From: Flavobacterium sp.
GTDB taxonomy: Bacteria; Bacteroidota; Bacteroidia; Flavobacteriales; Flavobacteriaceae
Direction: 5' to 3'
Assembly: GCF_004211145.1 (NCBI RefSeq)
Contig: NZ_SEBS01000002.1
Span: forward strand, 124,001-188,000
DNA: 64,000 bases
Below, in pieces: positions 35,231-44,968 of this stretch; position 1 is the stretch's first letter; each line of letters starts with the position of its first letter. The notes below the pieces were generated by a model, which saw only the letters and a list, made by a program, of their open reading frames with translations, made no database searches and had not been told where the DNA came from. The position numbers and the translations under genes were made by a program.

Positions 35231-38017
35231 TTATGGGTTGATCGTAAGTTGCGCGTACCATTGTCTTCCGACCATACCGGCCCCTACGACTTGTAGGTAA
35301 TCGTCTCCGAAAAGGTTCGCCGCCCCGACTTTGATCATCGTTTTCCATTTAGGAATAGAGTAGTTGATCTGCGCATCGAAAACCGTCACTTCAGGAACGA
35401 TACCATCGGCGAATGAACCTTCGTATAAGTATTCGTCGCTCCAACGGACGTTGAAGTTGAATCCGAAATTAGCGAACGCATTCGGGTTTCCGAGTGACGC
35501 TTTCACGCGGTGTTTCGGCGTGTTGAATCCAGGGATGAAACTTGGATCTTCGGCAGCATCATACTTGAATTCGGCGTAGTTATAGTTCGCGCCCAATTCG
35601 AAGTTCTTGTATACTTTTTTCGACAATCCGATACCGAATCCGAGTGACGTGACTTCGGTCTTCGAGTTCGTATAAATTTGGTACACACGACGGTCGCCGA
35701 ATCCGATCGCCTGGTAACCTTGCTGAACCTGCGGGTTTGTCGGGTCAGTTCCGACGATACCATAATAAGGTGTGATTACGCGCGACTGGTTAAGGAAGTC
35801 ATTGTAGATATTGTAGTACCCGTTGATGTCGACCGAGAAATTGTTGCTGATTACCGAACGGTAACCGACTTCAAATGCCTGAACGCGCTCCGGCTTCACC
35901 AATCCGATGTCGGCAACCTGAAGGTCGTTCGGGTTCTGTGAAGCGGCGAACGCTTGAACCGAAGCCAATGTGTACGAGTTGTTGTAAGCGTCATTTCCGC
36001 TCAATGTAACCGTCGCCGGAGCGCCCGCAGCTTGACCCGCTGCACTTACGTTAAGCGTTTCCACATAACGGCTCAAGTTGTCAGGAGCCGATCCGATAAG
36101 CGCGAATGGCCCAAGGTCAAGACCGATATATTGATCCTGAGTCGTAGGGTTGCGGAAACCTGTCTGATAGGATACGCGGAAGTTGTGCTGTTTTTGCGCA
36201 CCTGCCGAATATACGAAAGCGACACGTGGCGATACGAATCCGTCGAAGTTCTGGCTCTTGTCGTAACGCGCCGAACCCGTAAATTTCAAACGGTCGTCGA
36301 GGAAAACTTTCTGCACTTGGGCGTAAGCGCCGTATTCGTCATAACGAAGGACGCCGTCGTAATCGGTGAAGATCGTCCCTTGTGAATCGAGCGCGTATTG
36401 GCGGAATGAACCTCCGACCATGAACTCGGCCCAAGTGATCAATTCCTTGAAGTTGTAGTTCGCGTCGATGTGGTACAATTTGGAGTTGTCGAGGAATTTA
36501 GCTCCTTGCGTCAAATCAGGATTCGCAGTAACCGTTTTCAGAGCCGCATTGAATTCAGGAGTTCCCGGAATCAAGCGCGGGCTTCCATTCGGTGTAAGCG
36601 GCAACAAACCTTGAGTATCGTTAAAATCGGCGAAACGACGGGCGTAAATTCCCGCTTGTTGCGCGTCGTAACCCAAAACGGCCGATGACAACTGGAAAGC
36701 CGTCGCGTAATCGGTAAACCAACCCACATCTGATTTCGCGGCGCGGTTCACGTTCCAAGCTGCGAAACGCATGTCGTACGAATCTCCGGCGCTTTCTGAC
36801 GTCATGTACGCACGCACGAAGAAATTGCGGTTCTTCACTTCCAAACGGACTTGGTTCATCAAGAAGTTCTTGAGTGAATAACGGTTCGCACCTTGGTAGA
36901 TCGTAGTTCCCAATCCGACTTTTTCCTGGAAGATGATTTCCAAATCATCGGCGAATGGACGATAGTGCAGGGAAACGTCGGCTTTTACGCTTTCGATTTT
37001 GTTGTCGTTGATATCTTGTTCGCGGTAACCGGTGCGACTGACTTGTCCGACATTCGGTACAAACGTCGTAACCTCGTCGCCATAAATATTCAAACCGTCA
37101 TAATTTTGATTGGTCTCGCGGGTTGCGCCGCCAGTTGTAACACTCGTATCGTCGTTGGCGATCCATTCGGTGGCACGCAGGTAAGTGAAGTTTACTTTTG
37201 CAGCGAATTTCGGGTGGAACGCATGTGCAGCGCGGAATCCGAAGTCATAATAATCGTTTGTTCCGGCAGCATCCTGCATTGTTTTTCCGTATTTGAAATA
37301 CGTGCTGATTCCTTGGTTGGTGAACGGGCTTTTGCTGTTCATGAACAGGATTCCGTTGAAGGCGTTCGCCCCGTAAAGCGCCGATGAAGCGCCCGGAAGC
37401 AATTCAACGCTCGCCACGTCAAGTTCCGACAACCCAACAAGGTTGCCCAACACGAAGTTGAGCGCAGGGGAAGAGTTGTCCATTCCGTCGACCAATTGTA
37501 GGAAACGCGTGTTCGCAACAGTCGCGAAACCACGTGTGTTTATCGACTTGAATGAAAGTGAACTCGTGTTGAAATGCACCTCTTTCAAATTCTCCAAACC
37601 GTCGTAAAACGAAGGCGAAGATGTCGCTTTCACTTGTGCCGCAGTCATGCGTTCGATGGTCACCGGTGATTGCAGGACGCGCTCCGGAGTTCTCGAAGCC
37701 GACACTACGATCTCGTCGAGTTTCGTGTCTTCGCTGCTGATGGTCACGGCGATAGGATCGGTTGCCGATGTGACTCGCATTTCCTTGGTCGTGTAGCCGA
37801 CGTTTGAAACTTCGAGCGTGAATGGTGGTTTTTGATTCGTGGTCAATGTAAATTTCCCGTCGGCATCGGTTGAAGTTCCGGTGTTGTCACCTACGACTCT
37901 AACATTCGCGCCTGCAACGGGTTGGTTTCCCGCCTCGGTTACGGTTCCTGTAACTGTCGTTTGCGCATAGGTAAACCCGCAAAAAAACAATGAAACAATA
38001 ATCAGATAGATTTTCAT
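35231..38017 (-). CDS. TonB-dependent receptor with carboxypeptidase-like N-terminal domain
   Basis: 928 residues from the ATG at 38015-38017, giving signal peptide IVSLFFCGFTYAQ. Residues about 20-105 are the carboxypeptidase regulatory-like domain (VTGTVTEAGNQPVAGANV), then the plug (DEIVVSASRTPERVLQSP, GFATVANTRFLQLVDGMD, VELLPGASSALYGANAFNG) and a 22-strand barrel ending in an aromatic-containing strand (GRQWYAQLTINP). It lacks SusC length and no SusD gene follows; its partner is the GDSL lipoprotein. The ligand is unknown. The 290-nt region between it and glmS is AT-rich, with the glmS terminator and no gene. Confidence 0.93.
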   Translation of the reverse strand: MKIYLIIVSLFFCGFTYAQTTVTGTVTEAGNQPVAGANVRVVGDNTGTSTDADGKFTLTTNQKPPFTLEVSNVGYTTKEMRVTSATDPIAVTISSEDTKLDEIVVSASRTPERVLQSPVTIERMTAAQVKATSSPSFYDGLENLKEVHFNTSSLSFKSINTRGFATVANTRFLQLVDGMDNSSPALNFVLGNLVGLSELDVASVELLPGASSALYGANAFNGILFMNSKSPFTNQGISTYFKYGKTMQDAAGTNDYYDFGFRAAHAFHPKFAAKVNFTYLRATEWIANDDTSVTTGGATRETNQNYDGLNIYGDEVTTFVPNVGQVSRTGYREQDINDNKIESVKADVSLHYRPFADDLEIIFQEKVGLGTTIYQGANRYSLKNFLMNQVRLEVKNRNFFVRAYMTSESAGDSYDMRFAAWNVNRAAKSDVGWFTDYATAFQLSSAVLGYDAQQAGIYARRFADFNDTQGLLPLTPNGSPRLIPGTPEFNAALKTVTANPDLTQGAKFLDNSKLYHIDANYNFKELITWAEFMVGGSFRQYALDSQGTIFTDYDGVLRYDEYGAYAQVQKVFLDDRLKFTGSARYDKSQNFDGFVSPRVAFVYSAGAQKQHNFRVSYQTGFRNPTTQDQYIGLDLGPFALIGSAPDNLSRYVETLNVSAAGQAAGAPATVTLSGNDAYNNSYTLASVQAFAASQNPNDLQVADIGLVKPERVQAFEVGYRSVISNNFSVDINGYYNIYNDFLNQSRVITPYYGIVGTDPTNPQVQQGYQAIGFGDRRVYQIYTNSKTEVTSLGFGIGLSKKVYKNFELGANYNYAEFKYDAAEDPSFIPGFNTPKHRVKASLGNPNAFANFGFNFNVRWSDEYLYEGSFADGIVPEVTVFDAQINYSIPKWKTMIKVGAANLFGDDYLQVVGAGMVGRQWYAQLTINP

Positions 38018-38257
38018 TTGGTTAGATTTTGTTTGATTAGTATCGCCAATGTACAAATAAATTCCACATTGCTAAAAACACCCTTTCTATTTTCGGGAAT
38101 CGACAATATTGAGGCCTGATTTTTATCAATCAATACGTATATTATTTTTTGTGTTTTTATTAACATCTTACAAAAAGCCGCAAAAAATACTATGCATACA
38201 TATAAAAACTGAAATATCTGTAAAAATGACGAATAGCTGAAAAAACTTGCAAAAACA

Positions 38258-38287
38258 AAAAAGCAGGCCGATTAAAGCCTGCTTTTT
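38258..38287. terminator. terminator after glmS
   Basis: Perfect 11-bp stem AAAAAGCAGGC / GCCTGCTTTTT with an 8-nt loop, T-runs both ways; on the minus strand it ends the GT5-DUF4270-glmS operon 20 nt after the glmS stop. Confidence 0.92.
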
Positions 38288-38307
38288 CTATAAAACCTTG
38301 AGGTAAT

Positions 38308-40155
38308 TTATTCTACTGTAACTGATTTCGCGAGGTTTCTCGGTTGGTCGACGTTACATTCACGCATCACTGCGATGTGGTACGAAAGCAACTGCAATGG
38401 GATGGTCGTCAACAATGGCGACAACGCATCTGAAGTGTCCGGAATCTCAATCACGTAGTCGGCCAATTCACGGACCTGGACGTCACCTTTTGTCACGACC
38501 GCGATGATTTTCCCGCTGCGCGATTTGATTTCCTGTATGTTGCTCACGACCTTATCGTAGTGGCCTTGTTTAGGCGCAATTACGATTACGGGCATCAATT
38601 CGTCGATGAGCGCGATCGGTCCGTGCTTCATTTCGGCGGCCGGATAACCTTCGGCGTGTATATACGAAATCTCTTTCAGTTTCAACGCGCCTTCGAGTGC
38701 GACGGGGAAGTTGTATCCGCGCCCTAAGTACAAACAGTTTGGAGCATCTTTGAATTTGGCCGCTATTTCTTTCGTGACGTCGTTCGTCTGTAATGCTTCC
38801 TGGACCTTTTCAGGAATGATCTGCAATTCCTGCAAATATCTGTGGAAGTCCGATGTTGAAAGCGTGCCTTTGGCCTTCGCAAGACGCAACGCGATCATCG
38901 TAAGCACGGTGATTTGTGTCGTGAATGCCTTTGTCGAAGCCACTCCGATTTCAGGACCGGCGTGCGTGTAAGCTCCGGCGTGAGTCTCGCGTGAAATCGA
39001 CGAACCGACCACGTTGCAAACACCGAATACGAACGCGCCTTTTTCCTTGGCGAGCTTGATCGCGGCCAACGTATCGGCGGTCTCACCTGATTGTGAAATC
39101 GCGATGACTACGTCGCCTTTGTTGATGATCGGGTTTCTGTATCGGAACTCCGACGCATATTCGACCTCGACGGGAATCCGCGTGAATTCTTCGATGATAT
39201 ATTCGGCCACAAGACCTGCGTGCCAAGAAGTTCCGCATGCGACGATGAGAATTCTTTCGGCATTGAGGAATTTTTCGATGTTGTCCTCGACGCCCGCCAT
39301 CTGGATAATTCCTTCATTCGCATGAAGCCTTCCGCGGTAGGTGTCTTTGATAACGTTCGGTTGTTCGTAGATTTCCTTGAGCATGAAGTGGTCGTAACCG
39401 CCTTTCTCGATTTGCTCGAGGTTCATCTGAAGTTCCTGTACATAAGGATCGACGAGTGCATCGTCCTTGATTTTACGGACTTTCAAAGGTTTGTCTTTTC
39501 GTACGATCGCCATTTCCTCATCTTCGAGGTAAATCGCGTTCGATGTATATTCGATGAAAGGTGAAGCGTCAGACGCGATGAAGAACTCGTCTTTCCCGAC
39601 TCCGATCGCAAGCGGGCTTCCAAGGCGTGCCACGATGATTTCGTCAGGACGTTGTTTGTCGAACACGCAAATAGCGTAAGCTCCGACAACTTGGTTAAGC
39701 GCGATCTGTACGGCTTTTCCGAGTTTTACGTCTTCGTTTTTCTTTACTTCTTCGATTAGGTTTACGAGAACTTCAGTATCGGTATCCGAATGAAATGTGT
39801 AACCGCGTTTGATAAGCTCTTTTTTCAAAGGCTCGTAGTTCTCGATGATTCCGTTGTGGATGATCGCCAAATTTCCCGAGTTCGACAAATGCGGGTGGGA
39901 ATTCACGTCGTTCGGGACACCGTGTGTCGCCCAACGCGTGTGGCCCATCCCGATGGTTCCGTTGAGAGTGATTTCTTTCTCGGCTCTTTCCTCAAGGTCG
40001 GAAACCTTTCCTTTGGTCTTTGAAAGTTTCAGTTCCTCTCCGTCGAAAATCATCACTCCGGCGCTGTCGTAACCGCGGTACTCGAGTCTTTTCAATCCTT
40101 TGATAACGATCGGGTACGCTTCGCGATTACCGATATAGCCAACAATTCCGCACAT
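38308..40155 (-). CDS. glmS: glutamine-fructose-6-phosphate aminotransferase (isomerizing)
   Basis: 615 residues, full length. The N-terminal glutaminase has Cys2 as nucleophile (MCGIVGYIG) and GHTRWATHG; the isomerase half has two SIS domains (GTSWHAGLVAEY, SQSGETADT, GAYTHAGPEIGVASTKAF) and the C-terminal end LAKSVTVE. It makes glucosamine-6-phosphate for peptidoglycan and LPS. It is last in the operon with the lone GT5 protein and DUF4270, 19 nt after the latter. No glmS ribozyme is seen in the spacer, as expected outside Firmicutes. Confidence 0.98.
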   Translation of the reverse strand: MCGIVGYIGNREAYPIVIKGLKRLEYRGYDSAGVMIFDGEELKLSKTKGKVSDLEERAEKEITLNGTIGMGHTRWATHGVPNDVNSHPHLSNSGNLAIIHNGIIENYEPLKKELIKRGYTFHSDTDTEVLVNLIEEVKKNEDVKLGKAVQIALNQVVGAYAICVFDKQRPDEIIVARLGSPLAIGVGKDEFFIASDASPFIEYTSNAIYLEDEEMAIVRKDKPLKVRKIKDDALVDPYVQELQMNLEQIEKGGYDHFMLKEIYEQPNVIKDTYRGRLHANEGIIQMAGVEDNIEKFLNAERILIVACGTSWHAGLVAEYIIEEFTRIPVEVEYASEFRYRNPIINKGDVVIAISQSGETADTLAAIKLAKEKGAFVFGVCNVVGSSISRETHAGAYTHAGPEIGVASTKAFTTQITVLTMIALRLAKAKGTLSTSDFHRYLQELQIIPEKVQEALQTNDVTKEIAAKFKDAPNCLYLGRGYNFPVALEGALKLKEISYIHAEGYPAAEMKHGPIALIDELMPVIVIAPKQGHYDKVVSNIQEIKSRSGKIIAVVTKGDVQVRELADYVIEIPDTSDALSPLLTTIPLQLLSYHIAVMRECNVDQPRNLAKSVTVE

Positions 40156-40174
40156 AACTTAGTTCTTTATTTTG

Positions 40175-41791
40175 TTAGTCTGGTTTGGTGTAATAGATTA
40201 CAAGTTTAAGCCTTTTATCGTAATTCGGATCACCTGCAGGAATGTTAGGTCCGTAGATTACAGTTCCGTATGGGCTTGCGATATGGGATCTTGGTATTTC
40301 CTCGACAGTCGTTCCTCCAACGGTAACAGGCGTCTTAAGCTTGTACATGGTGATGTTTGAAATGTCTTCGGTTAAAGAAAGGCCGAGTTTCACATTGGTG
40401 GAATCCTTTGTCGGATCCTCGTTTTCCCTTATCAGGCTTCGTAGATAATTCGTGACGCGCACTTTATAGCGCTCGCCGCGGGGATTGTCCTCGTTGTCGT
40501 CGACTTCGAGAATACCGCCGTATAGAAGTTTGTTGAACTTAGGGTCGGCAGCCGTGGTGTTATCGAAGTAATAATCGATAATCGGAATGTTGTTCTTCAT
40601 GTCGTAAACGAAGACACGCTTCGGCTCAGGAGATTGGTTGAGCGAACTGCTTCCATCGGGCGTCATGTAGTTGCGGTCGATGTTGAAAATCAAGTTGGCC
40701 TCATTGATCAACCATTTTTCTTCCTTCATCTTAGCGATTTGCTGCGGATTCAAGATATCGACGGTCGTCATGAAACCTTGCCCGCCTTTCACGAGGATAC
40801 GATCTTGTGGAATCGAAGGTACATTTTGATAATTCAAAAGGCTTACGTGCGTTCCGGTCATGTTCAATACGATCGAACGGTCGGTAGTAACCGGTTCGTC
40901 AGGTGTTTCTGAGTCGTTATCGTGGTCCTTGATGACGGTCGTCGTGTATTTTACGGTAATCGTCCCGGCGGCAAAATTCATCATGTTCATCGCGCCTCTT
41001 GTCGTCGACGGGGTCGAAATGTTGAAATACAAGCCACGGAAATAATTCATGAACGTATTCTGGCTCGAAAGGTTCGACTCGGTAGTTTCGAGAATTTTCG
41101 TTCGGAAATAATTCAAATTCAACTTCAAACGCATTCCCGGAGCGGTGCGTGTAATGGTAGGTTCTTCTTCACCTTCTTCGATTTCAGAATCTTCGAATTC
41201 CCTTGCGCTGAACCTGAAATTCGTGTTTTGGTCGGTGGCGCCCGTATTTAAGACAGGGCCTTTCGCACTGTTGATAGCATTGTCAAGATCGTTGTAGTAG
41301 CGTTGGTCGACCAATTCGCCGGCCTCATGCGTTTGTTCGCGCAAGAAATAGCCGTTTTCATACACCTGCAAATTGAAGTTGGTGATGGTGTCGCCTTTGA
41401 GTTCATTGAATTCATATTTGTGCGAACCGTCTGATCTCGTATCTTCAAGAGTAACATCGTACGGAATGTAGAGCGTCACGTCTTCAAGAACTACAGTGCC
41501 TTCAATAGTCGGGCCTAGCGCGTCCATCTGAAGCTGCGTCACATAATTCGCCTGCGTCGTACCAAAAATCGGATCGTTATAAACACCAAAAGGGTTGACG
41601 TCAAGGCCATCAGTTTGCACGACACCCGTTGCATATGTCGTCGTGGCGATATCGCAGGTATCGATTTTGTTGAATCCGTAGTGATCGTCGTCAATGATGT
41701 CGGTGCCGATCTCGTTGAAATCCTTATCACAGGAAACCAATGAGATGACGCTAAAAAACAAAGCTGTTCTAATCAGGAATTTTGGGATCAT
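40175..41791 (-). CDS. DUF4270 domain-containing lipoprotein
   Basis: 538 residues with lipobox LVSC (Cys near residue 21) followed by DKDFNEIGTDIIDDD, the typical opening of DUF4270 proteins. The mature protein is beta-rich with GVYNDPIFGTTQANY, MRLKLNLNYF and a late ASPYGTVIYGPN, all family blocks. The family is confined to Bacteroidota and of unknown function; probably outer-membrane exposed. It lies between the lone GT5 protein (16 nt upstream) and glmS (19 nt downstream), a gene order that I recall as conserved in Flavobacteriia and that hints at envelope sugar metabolism. Confidence 0.9.
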   Translation of the reverse strand: MIPKFLIRTALFFSVISLVSCDKDFNEIGTDIIDDDHYGFNKIDTCDIATTTYATGVVQTDGLDVNPFGVYNDPIFGTTQANYVTQLQMDALGPTIEGTVVLEDVTLYIPYDVTLEDTRSDGSHKYEFNELKGDTITNFNLQVYENGYFLREQTHEAGELVDQRYYNDLDNAINSAKGPVLNTGATDQNTNFRFSAREFEDSEIEEGEEEPTITRTAPGMRLKLNLNYFRTKILETTESNLSSQNTFMNYFRGLYFNISTPSTTRGAMNMMNFAAGTITVKYTTTVIKDHDNDSETPDEPVTTDRSIVLNMTGTHVSLLNYQNVPSIPQDRILVKGGQGFMTTVDILNPQQIAKMKEEKWLINEANLIFNIDRNYMTPDGSSSLNQSPEPKRVFVYDMKNNIPIIDYYFDNTTAADPKFNKLLYGGILEVDDNEDNPRGERYKVRVTNYLRSLIRENEDPTKDSTNVKLGLSLTEDISNITMYKLKTPVTVGGTTVEEIPRSHIASPYGTVIYGPNIPAGDPNYDKRLKLVIYYTKPD

Positions 41792-41807
41792 AAATGTTTG
41801 GGTGGGG

Positions 41808-42614
41808 TTACAATAACGCCTGCTTATAGAAATTCGTATAGGCTTCGGCGAAGGTTTCTTTCGGGCCGAAAGGTAAAAAAGGTTTACCTGAAGATTCTAT
41901 AAATTTTGTTAAACTTGGAGACACGTTTTCACTCGCAATTATCACAGCGTCAGAGTGCAATACCGTGGCTTTGATGATGTTTTCGTAGTCCGGGATTTCA
42001 AGGTCGGCGACAGCGTCGGCAGGGATGTTGTCGAACTTCACCTTGTTGATCATTTCAGGGTCGAGCGTTCCGTCAAAACCATGTCCGTAAACCGATGTCA
42101 CAATCTTCGTATTGGCAAAAAGCGCTTCATCCTTATAGTAATGCTTCATATATATAGGAAGCATTCCGGCCATCCAACCGTGGACGTGGATGATATCGGG
42201 AACCCAATTGAGTTTCTTTACCGTTTCCACGACGCCTTTCGCGAAGAAGATCGCACGTTCGTCGTTGTCAGGGTACAGCACTCCATCTTCGTCGGTGAAC
42301 GTAGCTTTGCGTTTAAAATATTCGTCGTTGTCGATGAAATACACCTGGATGCGTTCTTTCGGGATCGACGCCACCTTGATGATGAGCGGCATGTCCAAAT
42401 CGTTCACGACCAAATTCATTCCAGATAAACGTATCACCTCGTGCAATTGGTGTCTTCGTTCATTGATGTTCCCGTAACGCGGCATGAAGATCCTGATTTG
42501 CCCGCCTTGATCGTTGATCATTTTGGGAACGTCGTATGACATCAGAGACACTTCATTTTCAGCAAGATACGGAACCACTTCAGATGATACGTATAATATC
42601 CTCTTATCCTCCAT
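41808..42614 (-). CDS. lone GT5 N-terminal domain (glycogen/starch synthase-like)
   Basis: 268 residues matching only the N-terminal Rossmann half of glycogen synthase: LYVSSEVVPYLAENEVS in place of the usual KTGGLADV loop, PRYGNINERRH, NDERAIFFAKGVVE, PDIIHVHGWMAG. The C-terminal nucleotide-sugar-binding half (about 220 residues) is absent, and the following gene does not supply it. The canonical K-x-G-G loop that binds ADP-glucose is missing. It is therefore doubtful as a glycogen synthase. Such short forms are standard in Flavobacteriia. First gene of the operon with DUF4270 and glmS; a -7 box TACTTTTG is at 42652-42659 on the minus strand. Confidence 0.88.
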   Translation of the reverse strand: MEDKRILYVSSEVVPYLAENEVSLMSYDVPKMINDQGGQIRIFMPRYGNINERRHQLHEVIRLSGMNLVVNDLDMPLIIKVASIPKERIQVYFIDNDEYFKRKATFTDEDGVLYPDNDERAIFFAKGVVETVKKLNWVPDIIHVHGWMAGMLPIYMKHYYKDEALFANTKIVTSVYGHGFDGTLDPEMINKVKFDNIPADAVADLEIPDYENIIKATVLHSDAVIIASENVSPSLTKFIESSGKPFLPFGPKETFAEAYTNFYKQALL

Positions 42615-42690
42615 AGGGTACTTTCTTTTTCTTTAGGCAATAAAAAACAGGCAAAAGTACAAAATTTTATGGTATTGTTAACTAAAATCT

Positions 42691-42698
42691 TAAGTTTG
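42691..42698 (+). promoter_or_regulatory. -7 element of panC
   Basis: TAAGTTTG matches TAnnTTTG exactly, 23 nt before the panC ATG; no TTG at the ideal distance. The divergent GT5 operon has its own -7 box at 42652-42659. Confidence 0.4.
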
Positions 42699-42721
42699 CA
42701 CCGCTTTTAATCTCTTACTCC

Positions 42722-43570
42722 ATGCTGATTTTCAACAATCAGGCAGGCTTGTCGGCTCACCTTGATTCCATTACCGATCCAGGCGCCACAACGGGTTTCG
42801 TCCCAACAATGGGCGCGCTTCACGAAGGCCACCTTTCGCTTTTGCGCGAATCATTAGCTCATAATGACATCACGGTTATCAGTATTTTCGTGAATCCGAC
42901 GCAGTTCAACAATCCCGAAGATCTCGCGAAATACCCACGAACGCTGGATGCCGACACCGATAAGATCAAAGACGTAAGCCCTGACATTATCGTATTCGCA
43001 CCGACGGTCGACGACATTTACGAAGGCACGACCGTTTCCAGCCATTTTGACTTCGACGGGCTCGAAAACCAGATGGAAGGCAAGTTTCGTCCCGGACATT
43101 TTGACGGAGTCGGAACCATCGTGAAACGGCTTTTCGAGATCGTGAAACCTACGAACGCCTACTTCGGCGAAAAGGATTTTCAACAGTTGCAGATCGTACG
43201 CAAACTCGTTTCGAAATACAAAATCCCCGTAACTATCGTGGGTTGCGAAATATTCCGCGAACCGAACGGCCTCGCCATGAGTTCGAGAAACGAAAGATTG
43301 ACGCCCGAGCTTCGCGAAAAAGCCGCTGTCATCTACAAAGCCCTATTGGCTGCCAAACAGCGTTTTGGCACGGAAAATGTCAGCGAGGTGGTCGAATATG
43401 TGACTGGAGTTTTCACATCAGACGCCGATTTCGAATTGGAATATTTTGAAATTGCCGACGAAGAAACACTGCAATCCGTTCAAAACGTCGATAATAACAG
43501 GAAATATCGTGCTTTCATTGCAGTATTCGCAAACAACGTTCGGTTGATTGACACGATTTCATTAAATTAA
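42722..43570 (+). CDS. panC: pantothenate synthetase
   Basis: 282 residues, full length. Seen: [15 protein letters not shown] (HIGH-type ATP motif), [16 protein letters not shown] and MSSRNERL. It joins pantoate and beta-alanine with ATP. Followed 14 nt later by panD, which makes the beta-alanine, so the two steps are encoded together; the distal panC end contains a probable promoter for panD. Confidence 0.98.
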   Translation: MLIFNNQAGLSAHLDSITDPGATTGFVPTMGALHEGHLSLLRESLAHNDITVISIFVNPTQFNNPEDLAKYPRTLDADTDKIKDVSPDIIVFAPTVDDIYEGTTVSSHFDFDGLENQMEGKFRPGHFDGVGTIVKRLFEIVKPTNAYFGEKDFQQLQIVRKLVSKYKIPVTIVGCEIFREPNGLAMSSRNERLTPELREKAAVIYKALLAAKQRFGTENVSEVVEYVTGVFTSDADFELEYFEIADEETLQSVQNVDNNRKYRAFIAVFANNVRLIDTISLN

Positions 43571-43579
43571 TTACCTTTG
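43548..43579 (+). promoter_or_regulatory. internal promoter before panD, leaderless arrangement
   Basis: TTG at 43548-43550, 21-nt spacer, TACCTTTG at 43572-43579, 5 nt before the panD ATG. Transcription would start at or next to the start codon. Confidence 0.5.
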
Positions 43580-43584
43580 CCCCC

Positions 43585-43935
43585 ATGCAAGTACATGTTG
43601 TAAAATCGAAAATCCACCGCGTAACCGTTACAGGTGCTGATTTGAATTATATCGGCAGCATCACCATTGACGAAGCGCTCATGGAAGCCGCCAACATCAT
43701 CGAAGGCGAGAAAGTTGCCATCGTGAACATCAATAATGGAGAGCGTCTGGAAACGTACGCGATTCCTGGAGCTCGAAATTCGGGCGAAATCACGCTTAAC
43801 GGCCCGGCGGCTCGAAAAGTCCAAAAAGGCGACATCATCATCATCATTACCTACGCCATCCTTGAATTCGAGGAAGCCAAGTCGTTCAAGCCAAGCCTGG
43901 TTTTTCCTAACGAGAAAGACAATTCCCTTACCTGA
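43585..43935 (+). CDS. panD: aspartate 1-decarboxylase
   Basis: 116 residues of the pyruvoyl-dependent family. The self-cleavage site is YIGSITID with Gly-Ser near residues 24-25, giving the pyruvoyl group on Ser; later blocks GARNSGEI and NGPAAR are conserved. It makes beta-alanine for pantothenate. It ends 2 nt before the next gene. Confidence 0.97.
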   Translation: MQVHVVKSKIHRVTVTGADLNYIGSITIDEALMEAANIIEGEKVAIVNINNGERLETYAIPGARNSGEITLNGPAARKVQKGDIIIIITYAILEFEEAKSFKPSLVFPNEKDNSLT

Positions 43936-43937
43936 TT

Positions 43938-44900
43938 TTGAAACAGTATGTAAGTAAATTACTGTCGATAATTCTCCCAATAGCTTTGGGTGTTTATCTG
44001 ATAATCTACACTTACAACGGTTTCACGCCCGAACAAATCGTCGAGATCAAATCGTATTTTCGCGACGCGAATTATTCGTACATCTTTCTAGGCGCGTTCA
44101 TCGCCGTTCTGGGGAATGTCTCGCGCGCGTACCGGTGGAAATTCCCGCTCGAGCAAATGGGCTACAAAACCTCGTTCATGAACAATTTCATGGCCGTAAA
44201 CATCGGTTATGTACTTAACCTGTTAGTGCCTAAGTCGGGCGAGATATCGCGGGCGGTCGTTCTAAAAAAGTACGACGACGTTCCGTTCGACAAGGGTTTC
44301 GGAACTATCGTGGCCGAAAGGATCCTTGACGTGATCATCCTTTTCAGTTTCATGGTATTGGCGTTTTTCCTGCAGTTCGATATCGTGAAAGCGTTCGTGC
44401 TCGACCAGATTCCGTTGAACAATATATTGCTTTACGGAGGCATCGCGTTTGGAATCGGCATGGTTTGCCTGTGGTTTTACATGTATTCCAAATCGAAATA
44501 CATCCTGAGCCTGAAGCAAAAGATCTCAGGTCTTAAAGAAGGTCTTTTCAGCTTGCTCAAAATGGAGAAGAAATGGCAGTTCATCGGGCATACCATTTTC
44601 ATTTGGGGATCTTATTTGCTGACTTTCTATGTTACGATGTACGTTTTTCCGCAGACGGCGGTGTTATCGTTTGGAGCTGCGATTTCGGCTTTTGTCGTCG
44701 GCAGTATCGCGATCGCGTTTACCAACAGCGGTTTCGGGTCCTACCCATTTTTGATTTCGCAGATCCTGGTGTTTTACGAGATCAGCAAGACCGTCGGCAA
44801 CGCGTTCGGATGGATCGTCTGGACGTCCCAAATGCTCGTCGTCCTGGCGTTCGGATTCGCTTCCTTTTTGCTTCTTCCGGTACTCAATCGTAAGAAATAA
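43938..44900 (+). CDS. lysylphosphatidylglycerol synthase-like/flippase-like membrane protein (UPF0104)
   Basis: 320 residues with about eight hydrophobic helices, matching the integral membrane half of MprF-type proteins and the AglD-like flippase group: SRAYRWKFPLEQMG, NIGYVLNLLVPKSGEISRA, VAERILDVI. There is no soluble aminoacyl-transferase domain, so it more likely moves lipid-linked compounds than modifies them. The start is a TTG at 43938, 2 nt after panD; no nearby in-frame ATG fits, and the helix 1 sequence begins at once. Confidence 0.88.
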   Translation: MKQYVSKLLSIILPIALGVYLIIYTYNGFTPEQIVEIKSYFRDANYSYIFLGAFIAVLGNVSRAYRWKFPLEQMGYKTSFMNNFMAVNIGYVLNLLVPKSGEISRAVVLKKYDDVPFDKGFGTIVAERILDVIILFSFMVLAFFLQFDIVKAFVLDQIPLNNILLYGGIAFGIGMVCLWFYMYSKSKYILSLKQKISGLKEGLFSLLKMEKKWQFIGHTIFIWGSYLLTFYVTMYVFPQTAVLSFGAAISAFVVGSIAIAFTNSGFGSYPFLISQILVFYEISKTVGNAFGWIVWTSQMLVVLAFGFASFLLLPVLNRKK

Positions 44901-44968
44901 TTTCCTATATTGGCTCGCCCGAATCGGTTAGCCTAACGTCGGAAAGCAATCCAAAAAAAACCAAAAAC

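Noticed and set aside
35231..38017. SusC/SusD polysaccharide utilisation locus
   Set aside because: The receptor is shorter than SusC, no SusD-like gene or glycoside hydrolase is adjacent; its partner is a GDSL lipoprotein.
38156..38307. glmS ribozyme upstream or downstream of glmS
   Set aside because: The spacer upstream of glmS is only 19 nt and the downstream hairpin is a simple terminator.
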